DNA of 64,000 nucleotides from Megalobrama amblycephala (taxonomy: Eukaryota; Chordata; Actinopteri; Cypriniformes; Xenocyprididae): NCBI RefSeq assembly GCF_018812025.1, contig NC_063052.1, positions 22,480,150-22,544,149 on the forward strand, in the 5' to 3' direction. Of the stretch, positions 49,517 through 61,500 are shown in pieces. A model generated the notes under the pieces. It did no database searches. It was not told where the DNA came from and was given only the letters and a program-made list of their open reading frames with translations. Each line of letters opens with the position of its first letter. Position 1 is the stretch's first letter. The translations under genes were made by a program, and so were the position numbers.

Positions 49517-50575
49517 TTTTTTTTTTTTTTTAAAGTTATTTGATGCTATAAAACAGGGATGTGACGTCATGATTGACAGCTTCTCTGAGTGAAGTACTCA
49601 CTGAGGCACCAGCGGACTTTTTTCAGAATGAGACTGGAGCTTTAACTTTTCCATACTTTCCATAACTGTTAATTTTACACCGACATAACGAGTTGTTCTG
49701 CAGTAAAATATACAAAATGATTCTGTGGGAGTGTGATCGGGGCCTTTATAGCGCACTTCATGCTCACTACTGCACAGAATCAGTACAAGATGTCATCGTC
49801 ATATTGGGACATTGGCAGCTTCTCTTTTCTACAATGGAAGAGAGTGAGGAGCTTCTTCCATGTTTTTTACAGATAAACAGATCAACTCTGAACATCACAG
49901 AACAAGCTACGACAGTCAACAAAACAACAGCAAAAAATAAAAGAGGAAAGAGGAAGAATAAAAGAAAATAGTGGGACATTCCAGGTGCATAATTTGACAC
50001 TGCAATGCATGCTGGGAGTAATGGGTGAGTTTTGTTCCAGCTCGTACCCAGCATGCACTGCAGCATGAAGCGTTGTGTTGATCAACATTGTTCATATTCA
50101 TACGCTGATTCTTGATGTCTGTGTGTAACTCAGAAATGTTAAAACTTTTTAAAATATGGATTATCAAACTCAGTCTTTGTCAGAGTTTCAGTGAATCCCA
50201 GAAATATTGACTTTTAGTTTTTAAGGATCAGATCCGTAAACAGCACTAATCAAGAGTTTGTAAGTGTTCGTCATTTACATCCATGAAATTAAATGAACAA
50301 ACAATCATTTAAACTGAAATAAACATTTATTCATTTACAAATTCATTGAAACTGTGTAGAATTAAGTTCAGTTTAAAAAATATATATATTATGTAATTAT
50401 GTGAAAATTAGCAGAGTGACAAACTTCACTGAAATAAAAATCAGGTAAATGGTTATCTTAAAATGGTCTAATAATTGTTCTTATTGTGTAAAGTGCTTTT
50501 TAAACTTCTTCTAAACTCTAATTAAATAAACTTGTTGTTTATTGATCTGTTGATATGAAATATGAGAGTGTGATG
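49517..50575. other. Intergenic region, no gene seen
   Basis: AT-rich DNA. A CRE-like GTGACGTCA is present near 49560. Open frames here are short, compositionally poor and not convincing. Confidence 0.4.
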
Positions 50576-51231
50576 CTGCGTCCCAATTCACCTACTTCTA
50601 CTACGCCCTAAAAGTATGTACTCTTTCTGTGAACAAAAAGTACATACTTTTGAGTGTGTAGCAAAGAGTAGACAAGCTTTGGGACATACTATCACGTCAT
50701 ACAATTGCGTCTTTGCTCTCTGTCGCATCCTGTCACCGTAAACTGGCCTGTCAATCATCTTACATCCTCCACATTTCATTTAGTTCATTTCCTACCGTAT
50801 CAGAGAGAAATGCAGCACGTTGATCTGCAGTCGCGGGTCTTTCATGTGGAGAACTCTTCCCATATTAATGCATAATGATGCATTTAAAAGTTAATGGCCA
50901 ATAGGATATTTATAAAAGTCTACATTGGTATTGCAGATGAAATATAAAATGGATAATGTTATATAGTTGTGCATGTCCGCCATGTTTTGTAGTTTTTTAA
51001 CACTTTTTACTCATGTTTGTAGTTCTGAACTGAATCCTCATTCAAAACGCGATGGGTTGTGGGCAATATTAGCCTTTATAGTGTGCACGGATCCACACTT
51101 CGAAATCAACCGGAAATAGTAGACCATCCAGGGACTTTTGACATACTGTTTTCAACATACTATGCTTTGGGACACACTTATTTTAATCTCACATACTATT
51201 TAGGATGGATAATATGGACATTGGGACGCAG
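50576..51231. mobile_element. Inverted-repeat DNA element, CTGCGTCCCAAT ends
   Basis: CTGCGTCCCAAT at the left and ATTGGGACGCAG at the right are perfect 12-bp inverted repeats. Inner sequences are also related (AAAGTATGTACT and CATACTATTTAGGAT-type words; GCTTTGGGACATACTA and CTTTGGGACACACTTA). No clean target duplication is readable. It is non-coding, 656 bp, just after the TRIM gene's stop. Confidence 0.6.
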
Positions 51232-51393
51232 GGTGAGTGTTGCTGTAGTGCTGATATCAGTCATGTGATCATCACGGCCCAATCACAGCCACCGTACTGA
51301 TATTCAGATCAACAGCACTCTTACTCATGTGATCTGGATTAAATATTGGAAACATGATGAAAGCAGGAAGATCCAGACCTACAGGAGTAACGA

Positions 51394-53099
51394 TTACTGA
51401 ATACTGACCGGTAAGATCCTCAGAGAGGAAGAAACATTACACCAGAAGAATGGAAAGAGTGTGCGAGTGAAGGTGTGTGTGAATGTGTGTAGATGTGTGT
51501 TAGTTACAGGATCAGAGAACGACACCCTTCCTCTGTCATAGTCCAGATTCACTCTCACACGATCAAGCTTCTGTTTGACACGAAAACCAGAATCTGGAGT
51601 CCATCCGTACGACACACACCAGACATCAGTGTTGAAGAAACTATATCCCTTCCTCTGGTTTGATGCTGTAGTTACTCCAAGACTCCAGTATTGACTCTCT
51701 TTAACCTCCACATCCCAGCAGTGTGTTCCTGAGTTAAAACCCTCTGAACCCAGAACACATTCATAACAGTCAAATCTCTCTGGATTATCAGGAAGAGGTT
51801 GATCGATCCAGCTGTTTCTCACACTGGTCAGATCATCAGACAGGACGAGACATGGATTCGCAGTGTTTGGATCCAGAATCACAGGAGCTGATGAGACACA
51901 ATCAACAGATGCTTTTATTGTTCATATAATGATCAAGAGTGAACCAACACAGATTATTATGAATTATGACACTGTTGATCAAACACATGTTCCTCTGATC
52001 ACTGTCAGTGCTGTTATTAGTTTCACACTCATTTTATCATCAACTACAAACATTAAATGTGTGATTCAGACATTTGTGTCCATCAATTAAAATCACAATA
52101 AATCAATGAGATCTGTAGAGATTTCTGCTGTAGATGAAAAACTGTAAGTGTGTGTCTGATCTTCAGCATCTGATCATCTTCATGTTATCGGCTCTGATAG
52201 TCTGTGTTGATTTAAATCAGTTTATTCTCACTGTCTGTTGAGTTTCACTAACTGTTGGTCTGAAAGCTGAAGCACATGATCACTATTCTGTGGATTATTA
52301 TCTGTATATTATTTATATATTATATCATTATTTTTATATAAGGGATTTTGTATTGAACATAACTCTGGATCACAATGTCACAGAGATATGGGGAGGGGCT
52401 TATTTTACTCAAGCAACCAATCAGTGTCTCAGGATCATTGTGAAGCTATCAAGCCATGCCCTAGCAACCATTTACAACACCCTAGCAACAAGGTCCATAA
52501 ACTTCCACTCAAAAAGATCAAAGGGAATATTTTTAGATAGAAGTGTCATAGAAACATGAGGTCTTGTTTGACTCGGGGCAGAAAACAGCCAAAGAGAGAT
52601 ATCTTCAAATCTGAAAGTCAGAAGTTTTATGTTATTCATACTGACAAGCAGACTTTGAATTATTATGATTGGCAGCTGCCAAGCCACTCCCTAGCAACCA
52701 AACAGAGTACCCTAGCAACCGTTAAGCAAGACCTATATCTCTGCACCAGAACATAGTAGAGACATGAGGTTTGGCTCTTTTGACTCATGCTAGCAAACTG
52801 AACATCCAACATGCTAAACATGCTAGCAGTGAATAGCTACATGCTAATAGTGATTAGCTAAGTGTTAAATAAGGCTAAAAACATGCTAACAACTCTATAA
52901 AAACTTCATAGTAACCATCTGTGACAACTACCAACCACCTAGCAACACCATAGCAACCACCCAGAACACCCTAGCAACCACCCACGATGTCCTAGAAACT
53001 GCCAAATAACACCATAGCAACCACTCAGGACAAAATTTCAAATCTAAACAGTCAGAAGCAATCATCAGTCAGACTCAATTAAACTGACATTATCTCTAG

Positions 53100-53163
<64 letters not shown>

Positions 53164-56100
53164 AGTTTGTGTCATGAAACACCTTTATTTCTCCACTCAT
53201 CCATCATTTCCAGTGTGTGTGTGAGAGCTCAGATCTTCTGCAGTCAGACTCACTGTTTTGGACGATGTCCTGCATCTTCTTCCAGACTCTGAACGGCAGG
53301 TTGCCCAAGTAACGCGGCACATGAATCAAAGCTCCAGAAGCCATCTGTGGATCTGGCTGTGAGCTCTGGACTCTGGAAGAACATTCAGGAGTCAGAACTG
53401 CAGTGGCTTTGGATCAGAACCAGAGAGACCAGAGACAGGAGCAGATCACTCACCTTTCCTTTGAGACTGGAAACTCCTGCAGAACAAACACACCATTTAT
53501 CATCAAGAACTCAATCAATCAACCAATGATCAACCAATGATCTGAAATCAGACCTTCAGAAAGCAGACGTCATTGGCTTTCATCATCTCCTCCATGTCTT
53601 TGATTGTGTGTGAAAGAGCTGAGATGTGTCTGTTCATCTCCTCCAGCTTCTCCTTCATCATCTGCTTCTTCTGCTCCTCTTCCTCCCTCAGTGCAGTGAT
53701 TGTAGCTTCTTCTTCATCTCTGAGAAACTGATGAAGCTTCTCAAACTGCTGTTTAATCTGACGCTCTGTGTGCTCAGCTTGAGACTGAAATCAAATCACA
53801 TTCACTTCAATCATCTCAATCGACACACATCAACACTTCACATCATTCATATCAGAGATAAACTCGGATACCGACATATAACGGATCCAGAAGCAGATCG
53901 CTGCTCGTCATTTACAGAAATAATAAACTGGAATCCATTATATTAAATATATCAGATCATAACTGTATATAGTGATCCTACAGCTGTAATGAAAATGACT
54001 CTCGATTCTGTTTCCTCACCTTGATGTGTTGAACTGTTTTCTCAAACTCTCCTTTCATTTTTTCATTGTGTTGAAGTTTCTCTTGTAAGGACTTCAGTGC
54101 TGTATTGAGCTCCTCCTAGAATTGAACAAAAACACATAAAACACCAGATTACAGTGAAGAGAAGAAGAGAATACAGTGATATGATCATATAATGCTGTGG
54201 AAAAGTATTTGTCCTCATCCTGATTTCTTCTGTTTTTGTGAACATCTCATACTAAATTAATTCAGAAATTAAAACAAAGGCAGCCTGAGAAAACAAAAAG
54301 TACAGTTTGTAAAAGACAATGTTATTTATTTAATCAAAAAAAGATATCCAATATTATCTGCACCTGCGTGAAAATGTGTTTTCCCCCATAATTACTAATT
54401 GGTTCAAATTCCCACAGCGATACAACATCAGTATAAGTTTTTGACGATTGCTTCTCAAATCTCAGTGAGGTCTAAATGGGATTTACAAAACACCATTAAA
54501 GATGGGACAGTACCCACTTTATTTGGACCAACTTGCTCCTCAGAATCAAGTATGATTAATTATTGATGTATATATTTTTTTACTGGGTGTTCAAAATACA
54601 TAGTTTTGTGATTTATATGGTGTACGTCTCTCTAACTCACGTTAGGCGTCTTAATGAAATACTTCTGCTAATCATCTGTGTCGCACTATTATCTAAAACT
54701 GTCCATTAATACAGATTGTCTGTTGTTCTTACTACTCTGAGTAATGATGAAGGATGGAGCAAGTTTTACAAACTTTAATGTTACATCAGTCGTTCATGTT
54801 AGTGCTCGGCTAACGTATGTGCTGTTATTGATACAGTTATTGATACAGTATCACTGAGAAACGTCCTGCTCAAGTCGTCCTTACGATGGAGGTTCAGGCT
54901 GAATAACTAGTTCTTGTAATGTTTCATCATTGGACTCACACTCGGATTGATATGGTAAAATCAATGCCATCATTACTATCTTTACAGTGTGTGCAATCGC
55001 TGAGCTTTAGGCAGCCTCTGGAGCTGAATCAGTTATGGTGATGGGCGTTTAGTTTCTGACATGCGCTGTAAGCGGTCGACCAATCATAACAGACTAGGCC
55101 ATCTGGCCAATCAGAGCAGAGTAGCCCAGAGATCTCTAAAATTGGATGTAAACTCCAAAAGGGGGCAGGGTCTCCAAGTACAAAGACTTTTGCTATTGGC
55201 TCTGGCTTCATCTAATTGTCATTGACTTACATTTCAAAATAAATGCTGTTATATTAAACATTGTTTGTAGTTTTTGGTAGTAGAAAAAAAAATTATAAAA
55301 TATACTATATAAATAAATATGTCTATATAAATAAATATGCTCCATGAGAGAGGAGCCCAGAGTGGCCAGTGACATTCAGACTGGAGTTTGAACCTCTGCT
55401 CAATGATGGGATGGCCCAGTTCAGCGAAGATTATATCTTATTAACTGCTTTTCTCCTGAGCTGCCATTTTCATTATCACGCTATTCAGTCAATTTCACTG
55501 AAATTTACTATAGAGTTTAATTCACTGATTAAGGGTAAATGTTATATGAAGTTGAGTAAAATATTGAGTGCATGAATGTGATATCTGTCTTTATGATAAT
55601 TACTGTTCTTTACAAGTCAAAATAAAGGGAAGTCATGGCCTAATGTTTAGAGAGTCAGATTGGTAACCCAAAGGTTGTGGGTTCGATTCTCAATACAGGC
55701 AGGAAATGACTGAGGTGCCCTTGAGCAAGATACTGAACCACTAATCACTCCCTGTGTGCCACAGTGAATCTCTACTCACTACTCCTAATGTGTGTGCACT
55801 AACTTGAATGGGTGAAATGCAGAGGACAAACTCTTCACTTACATGTGAAACAAGAGTCATTTGTCTTACCTTATATGATGAAACCACTTCACTGATGGGT
55901 CTGAATGTGTGACTGACGTGTTTCTGTGAATTAATACACACTACACAAGCAGGCTGTTTGTCCTCCAGACAGAAGAGTTTGAGTTTCTCACTGTGTAAAC
56001 TGCAGATCTCCTCAGACCTTCTCTCCGTCAGGACCAACTCACACAAGTTTTTTAACACAAGATTAATTGGAGGATACTCTTTTGAGGATCTTCTCCTGCA

Positions 56101-56253
56101 GACAGGACACTCCTGAGTTTTCTTGGTTCTCCAGAACTGTTGAAGACACTCTTTACAGACACTGTGACTACATGATAAAAGAACAGGAGTCTTGAAGATT
56201 TCACAGCACACGGGACAAGAAAGCTCTTCAGCAGAAACATTTAGTGAAGCCAT
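51394..56253 (-). CDS. TRIM E3 ubiquitin ligase with B30.2 domain, complete
   Basis: Six minus-strand exons join in frame: 56253-55870, 54115-54020, 53784-53554, 53476-53454, 53372-53254 and 51887-51394 (448 residues). Residues 10-60 are a C3HC4 RING ([26 protein letters not shown]), which recruits E2 enzymes. A B-box follows ([20 protein letters not shown] then VVC..H). Exons 2 and 3 encode a Glu/Lys-rich coiled coil for dimerisation. The 23-base exon 4 is diagnostic of this TRIM class. The last exon is a PRY-SPRY (B30.2) domain with [28 protein letters not shown] and WSLGV, which chooses the target. Fish have expanded such genes greatly, many induced by virus or interferon. Closest in style to TRIM35/TRIM39/finTRIM-like genes; I cannot name the orthologue. 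Confidence 0.9.
52460..53030. repeat. CCTAGCAACC-type repeats in TRIM intron 5
   Basis: At least ten copies of CCCTAGCAAC, CCATAGCAACCA or near variants occur at irregular spacing, with CATGCTAGCA/ACATGCTAA words between them (52790-52890). This is a common teleost dispersed repeat. Confidence 0.8.
53099..53163. repeat. (ATCT)n microsatellite
   Basis: About sixteen tetranucleotide units in TRIM intron 5, about 90 bases from the exon-5 donor at 53254. Confidence 0.95.
54120..55620. other. TRIM intron 1 sequence, no gene seen
   Basis: The stretch around 54200-54420, with GCTGTGGAAAAGTATTTGTC and a T/A-rich tail, resembles a common fish repeat. The remainder is unassigned. No exon is required here because exons 1 and 2 join in frame. 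Confidence 0.45.
55626..55850 (+). mobile_element. tRNA-derived SINE in TRIM intron 1
   Basis: The head has a polymerase III A-box-like TGGCCTAATGTTTAGAGAG and a B-box GGTTCGATTCTC about 35 bases later, as in a tRNA gene. The body contains GCCCTTGAGCAAGATACTGA, a hallmark of fish tRNA-SINEs of the V-SINE/DANA type. It is inserted antisense to the TRIM gene and is not a functional tRNA: the 3' half of a tRNA is lacking. Confidence 0.75.
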
Positions 56254-56286
56254 TTTCACTGTTTGAGCTCCAGCAATATAAACTTT

Positions 56287-56298
56287 ACTTTCACTTTC
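56287..56298 (-). promoter_or_regulatory. ISRE-like element upstream of the TRIM gene
   Basis: On the minus strand GAAAGTGAAAGT fits the GAAANNGAAA core of an interferon-stimulated response element. It lies about 35-45 bases before the TRIM ATG. If transcription starts upstream, the site would be in the leader, so its role is uncertain. Confidence 0.4.
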
Positions 56299-56745
56299 TG
56301 AACGACGGTTTTAAAAATGAATCACCTTGAGAATCACAACGATCTGTTCAGAAACAAATGTCTCAAAAATCCTTCTTGAAAGTGTTTCTCTTCATTCTCC
56401 ACTGATCGCTGATTCTTTATTGCTTTTGTCAAGAGAGAAGAGAGTCAGTATGACAGAAAAGAGAAATAATAAGTCAGTCTCTTCCTGGTAAGTGTTGGAA
56501 GAGGGTGGAGTTTATGATCAGGTTTGGTTCAAAGAACAAGATCAGGATTTCCTCAGGGTAAAGTTTGAAGTAAAAAACATGCATTGAAATTTTCTTAAAT
56601 ATAATATAAATCCTTGAATCAAACACTAATGAACAATGAAAAAAAAAATGCAAATATTGACAATAAAAATACTTTATTTGCACAATTTATTTGTTCAAAT
56701 ATCCAGTGAAAACACTAATCTGAGTTCCCTTTCGTGGGAACTATC

Positions 56746-56903
56746 GACGCTACGTCGGATGACGTGATGGGAACCTTCTGTCTTTTGTGTTCGTGAAGCA
56801 CCTCTGTATCCAACCAATGAAAAGACGTGACGTCAGAGGCGGGTGACGTCACGGATCAGGAAGCTATAAAGCACACCTGAACACAAAGCACGCCAGCTTC
56901 TGT
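56746..56903 (+). repeat. Left inverted terminal repeat of the DIRS element
   Basis: 158 bases, identical by eye to the complement of 61832-61989. It starts GACGCTACGTCGGATGACG and ends CCAGCTTCTGT. The 22 bases outside it, to the GTT at 56724, differ from the right end. Confidence 0.92.
56814..56870 (+). promoter_or_regulatory. DIRS promoter inside the left terminal repeat
   Basis: A CCAAT box (56814), two perfect CRE palindromes TGACGTCA (56828-56835 and 56844-56851) and TATAAA (56865-56870) lie in promoter order. The gag-like ATG is at 57040. CRE sites bind CREB/ATF factors. Because the repeat is inverted, the right end carries the same promoter pointing inward, antisense. Confidence 0.6.
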
Positions 56904-57039
56904 TGTCTTCAGCAAGCGCTCTCTGTATCTTGTCTGTCTTATTTATTGTTGTCTGTCTGATATATATATATATATTCACACAGTGATCTCTTCGTCCGAG
57001 GACAAGAGTTTCAAGCACAAAAATAAGACAAAAAGCATT

Positions 57040-58466
57040 ATGGCGGAAAAGCAGCAACAGTTTAAAAAGTGTACTCCTCCTTGTCCACGCTACATAGTGA
57101 CAGGAGATTCACACGACATGTGTGTGAAATGCCTGGGGGTTGAGCATGCACAGGCGGCTCTCGAGGGAGAGTGAGCCGATCGACACTGCGATCGGCTCAC
57201 CCTCAGAGTGCTGCGATCTCGCCGGGCGCTCTTTGAGGAGGGCGCCGAGGCGAGTGTTCCCCGCGGGTCTGGTCCCGCTGCTGCCGAGGCACAGCGAAGG
57301 CTGCACTCGTGGGGTTCACAGATGGATCTAGCAGAGGGGGAAGAGACGGGCGCTGCCCTATCGCTTCCCTTACCTGCTAGACCCAGTGTCTCTCCTTTGG
57401 TGGCGGAAGCACGCGTAGCGGTTTCTTCCCCCGAAGAGAGGCACCGATGCTTAACATATCTTCCTCCGAGGAGGTTGATGTGGAGAGCGTCGATGAGGAA
57501 CCGCCATCCTCATCCCCTGCTTATGAGGAGCTATTAGAGGTAGTGACCAGGGCAGTAGAAAAGTTAAAAATCGACTGGCCCGCGGAGAAAGCTGAAAATA
57601 AACCAAAAAGTAAGCTTGATGAAAGGTTTCTTCCCGCGCGGTCACTACCTCAGCGCCGGGGTCTGCCGTTTTTTCCCGACCTCCACACCGAGGTGTCGAG
57701 GTCGTGGAAGCGGCCAGTACAATACAGACTATACAGCCCGCAGACGTCACTATATAGCAATATAGTTGGGCTGAAACGTCACGGCTATGGGGCGATGCCT
57801 CGGGTCGAGGAGACGCTCGCGAGCCATCTCTCACCCGAGTCCACATCGTCCCTTAAGACCCCGACGCTGCCCACCAAGCCCCTAAAGACAACTTCCAGCT
57901 TGGTGGGCAAGGCTTATTCGGCGGCAGGTCAGGCGGCGGCATGCCTTCACACTATGTCTATCTTACAGGCATACCAAGCCGACCTGCTGGGGGAAATTGA
58001 TGACACTGGGGAAGCGTCCTTTGAGGCTATTCATGAGCTCAGAAAGGCAACAGATTTAGCTCTCCGGGCCACCAAGGAGACGGCCAAATCCATCGGCCGC
58101 TCTATGGCAGCCCTGGTGGCCACGGAGAGGCATCTCTGGCTCAACCTCTCAGACATCAAGGAGAGAGATAAAAATGTTCTCATGGACGCGCCGCTGTCTC
58201 CTGATGGCCTGTTCGGCGACGCAGTGTCAACTGTCGTCGACAGGTTTCAGGAGACACGAAAGCAGACAGCGCCATTCTCTAAAATTATTCCCCGCCGCTC
58301 TCATCCCCCGAGGCTGCTGGGCGGGAGCAGCCTCGGCCGACAGCCAGCTCCTCAGCACACAGGGTGCAACAAAAAGCCAGTGTCGCCTCCCGTGCTCCCC
58401 CACAAAGATCTGGGGGGCCGGGGCGGGCGGCACAGGCGAAGCCTTCCGGAGGTAGGACGGATCTGA
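57040..58466 (+). CDS. DIRS gag-like ORF1, interrupted
   Basis: The likely start is ATG 57040 (MAEKQQQFKKC), a Cys-containing head with C..C and C..C pairs (CTPPCPRY, CVKC). That frame meets TGA at 57172-57174, is open again to about 57440, then must shift by one base into the frame starting at ATG 57447. The second part is 339 codons and ends at 58466. It has acidic SSSEEVDVESVDEE, helical ELLEVVTRAVEKLK, a conserved-looking AYQADLLGEIDDTG, and a basic Gly/Arg-rich tail that may bind RNA. The position before the polymerase and the composition fit DIRS gag. No family-level motif proves it. An alternative is that translation begins at 57447 and the upstream part is leader. Confidence 0.6.
57171..57200 (+). 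other. Perfect 12-bp hairpin containing an in-frame TGA
   Basis: GTGAGCCGATCG (57171-57182), a six-base loop, then CGATCGGCTCAC (57189-57200). After one mismatch three more pairs form. The TGA at 57172-57174 in the gag-like frame is part of the stem. Confidence 0.7.
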
Positions 58467-58518
58467 GGACCGTCATTATCTCCCGGAAGGCTTCAAAGAA
58501 GAGGTCCTGACCTTTATA

Positions 58519-61500
58519 GTGCAGGATCTCTCGAGGGCAGCCCCCTCCGGGGGGATTCGGATATCGGGTCCCTCCCGGTGCCCTCAGGGGACCGTCCTGT
58601 CAACCCTGCCACCCAGCGTGCGTCAGGGCACAGCGGTCTCCGCCGATCCTCCGAGGAGGGTCGGCCAGCACGTGATTCGCCTGTCTGCCGGTGCGCCGCG
58701 TCAGATGGACGAGCCAAGTGCTCAAAAAACACCAGAGACCAGTCTCGAGAGACTGGTTCCCTTAGTAGAATATTTGGAAGAGTGGAAAAATCTCCCGAAT
58801 GTTTCGAAGTGGGTGCTGCTCATGGTAGAACAGGGCTACAGAATTCAGTTCGGTTCACGACCGCCCAAGTTCAATGGGGTGCTTCCTACGGTGGTAACCC
58901 CAGAGCAGTCTCTGGTAATGGAGCAAGAAGTAACGACGCTTTTGCAAAAAGGGGCTATAGAAAGGGTTTCCCCTCCCGGCAAAATGTCGGGCTTTTGCAG
59001 CCGCTACTTCATTGTTCCGAAGAAGGATGGAGGGTTGCGTCCGATCATAGATTTACGTGTGTTAAATCGATCAGTAAGGAAGTTGAAGTTCAAAATGCTT
59101 ACACTCAGACAGATCATCCCTCAGATCAGGTCCGAGGACTGGTTTGTAGCGATAGATCTGAAAGACGCATACTTTCATGTATCCATCCATCCTTCACACA
59201 GGAAGTTCCTCAGGTTTGCTTTCGGGGGCGAAGCTTACCAATACAGGGTTCTTCCGTTCGGCCTATCCCTCTCACCCCGCACGTTCACGAAGTGCGTGGA
59301 TGCAGCGCTGGCTCCGCTGAGACTCCAGGGCATCCGTGTGCTGAACTATATCGACGATTGGTTGATACTAGCTCAAACAGAACAATTGGCAGTTCAACAT
59401 CGAGATGTTGTTCTGTCGCACATGAAAAGGCTTGGGCTGAGGCTCAACGCCAAAAAGAGTGTGCTGGTCCCGAGTCAGGTTGCAAACTACTTAGGTGTAA
59501 TCTGGGATTCCACCACAATGCAGGCGCAGTTGTCCCCTGCTCGTGTGAGTTCCATTCTCGGGGCCGTGAAAGGGGTGAAATTAGGCCAGTCACTCACTGT
59601 AAAACAGTTTCAGAGACTGTTGGGTCTGATGGCAGCTGCGTCCAACGTCATTACTTTTGGCCTCCTGCACATGAGACCCTTACAGTGGTGGCTCAGGACC
59701 AAGGGGTTTTCCCCGAGGGGAAATCCTTTTCGCATGATCAAAGTCACGCGGCGATGCCTTCGTGCTCTGGTCATGTGGAAGAAGCCTTGGTTTCTAACCC
59801 AGGGACCCGTGCTGGGGACTTCTGGTCGTCGTGTAATGCTTACGACAGATGCTTCCCTCACGGGCTGGGGGGACGATCATGAGTGGTCGCTCGGCGCAGG
59901 GTCTTTGGGAGGACCATCAGCTCTCCTGGCACATAAATCGGCTGGAGATGATGGCGGTGTTTCTTGCACTGAAACACTTCCTCCCAGACCTGAGAGATCA
60001 CCATGTGTTGGTCCGTACGGACAACACTGCGGTGGTCTCGTACATCAACCATCAGGGGGGCTTGCGGTCTCGCCTATTATCAAAATTGGCCAGTCGCATC
60101 CTCCTCTGGTCCCAGGGAAAGCTCCTCTCGCTGAGAGCAGCTTATATCCCCGGGCGGTTGAATGTGGGAGCGGACGCCCTGTCGAGGCAGGGCGCGAGAC
60201 CGGGGGAATGGAAACTCCACACCGAGGTGGTGGAGTTGATATGGAAAACTTTCGGTCGAGCTCAAGTCGATCTATTTGCCACAGAGGAGTCAGCTCAGTG
60301 CCCTCTGTGGTATTCACTTCAGCACCCAGCACCTCTAGGGCTGGATGCCATGCTACAGACGTGGCCGAGGCTGCGTCTGTATGCGTTCCCCCCAGTCTCA
60401 ATGCTCCCGGGAGTTCTGGAGAAGGTTCGCCAGGAGAAGGTCGACCTAATATTGGTGGCCCCTTACTGGCCGACCAGAGTATGGTTTTCGGACATAATGT
60501 CTCTACTTCACGGCTCTCCCTTAGAGCTTCCTCTCAGGCAGGATCTCCTGTCTCAAGCGGGCGGCACGATTCTCCATCCCCGCCCAGAAATGTGGAAACT
60601 GTGGGCCTGGCCCCTGAGGGGGCAAGGCTCATAGGAACTGGTCTCTCAACCGAGGTTGTGGAGACCATCCTTCACTCCAGAGCTCCCTCCACGAGGAAGT
60701 TGTACTTATATAAATGGAAACTGTTCTCTATGTGGTGTGAACAGCATAATTTGGACCCGGTCCATTCTTCTGTCTCTGACGTGCTTCAGTTCCTTCAGGA
60801 AAAGTTCTCGGAAGGTTTAACCCCTTCCACGCTGAAAGTATATGTGGCCGCTATTTCGGCTCATCATATCCCTGTAGGGGGCTCCTCGCTGGGTCGAGAC
60901 CCCCTAGTAGTACGCTTCCTCCGTGGTGCACTCAGGTTGAGACCTGTGGTGCGCACGAAGACCCCGACCTGGGACCTCTCTATTGTGCTCCAAGGGCTGG
61001 CTGAGGCTCCCTTCGAGCCGATAGAGGAGGTGTCAGATAAGTTCTTGACACTCAAAACCATCTTTCTTCTGGCTGTCTCTTCCCTGAAGAGAATCGGTGA
61101 TTTACAAGCGCTGTCAGTCGCTCCATCTTGCCTTGAGTTTGCGCCAGGTATGGTGAAAGCCTTTTTGCATACCAGGCCTGGCTATGTTCCAAAGGTTCCA
61201 ACGAGGGTCCCAGGTCCCATCGTACTGGAGGCTTTCTGCCCGCCTCCTTTTGCGAGTTTGGATCAGGAAAGGAAGAATCTGCTTTGCCCTGTAAGAGCAT
61301 TAGATGCTTATGTCCACAGAGCTGCCCTGTGGAGGAGAACAGAACAATTGTTTGTATGTTACGGGTCCCCTAAGAGGGGGGGCCCAGCATCTAAACAGCG
61401 GATGAGCAAGTGGGTGGTCGAGGCCATCTCACTTGCGTATGAGACGGTGGGGTGCCCGTGTCCTCTGTTGGTGCGTGCTCACTCCACGAGAGGTATGGCC

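Noticed and set aside
49693..49971. 92-codon plus-strand frame with a basic tail
   Set aside because: There is no recognisable domain, splice signal or promoter. The composition is typical of AT-rich chance frames.
55635..55695. A possible tRNA gene
   Set aside because: A- and B-box-like sequences are present, but there is no cloverleaf or acceptor stem. The downstream sequence is a fish SINE body.
58578..59882. 434-codon open frame in the third frame across the DIRS polymerase
   Set aside because: It overlaps the well-matched reverse-transcriptase frame and has no recognisable motif. The region is GC-rich, which lengthens chance frames.
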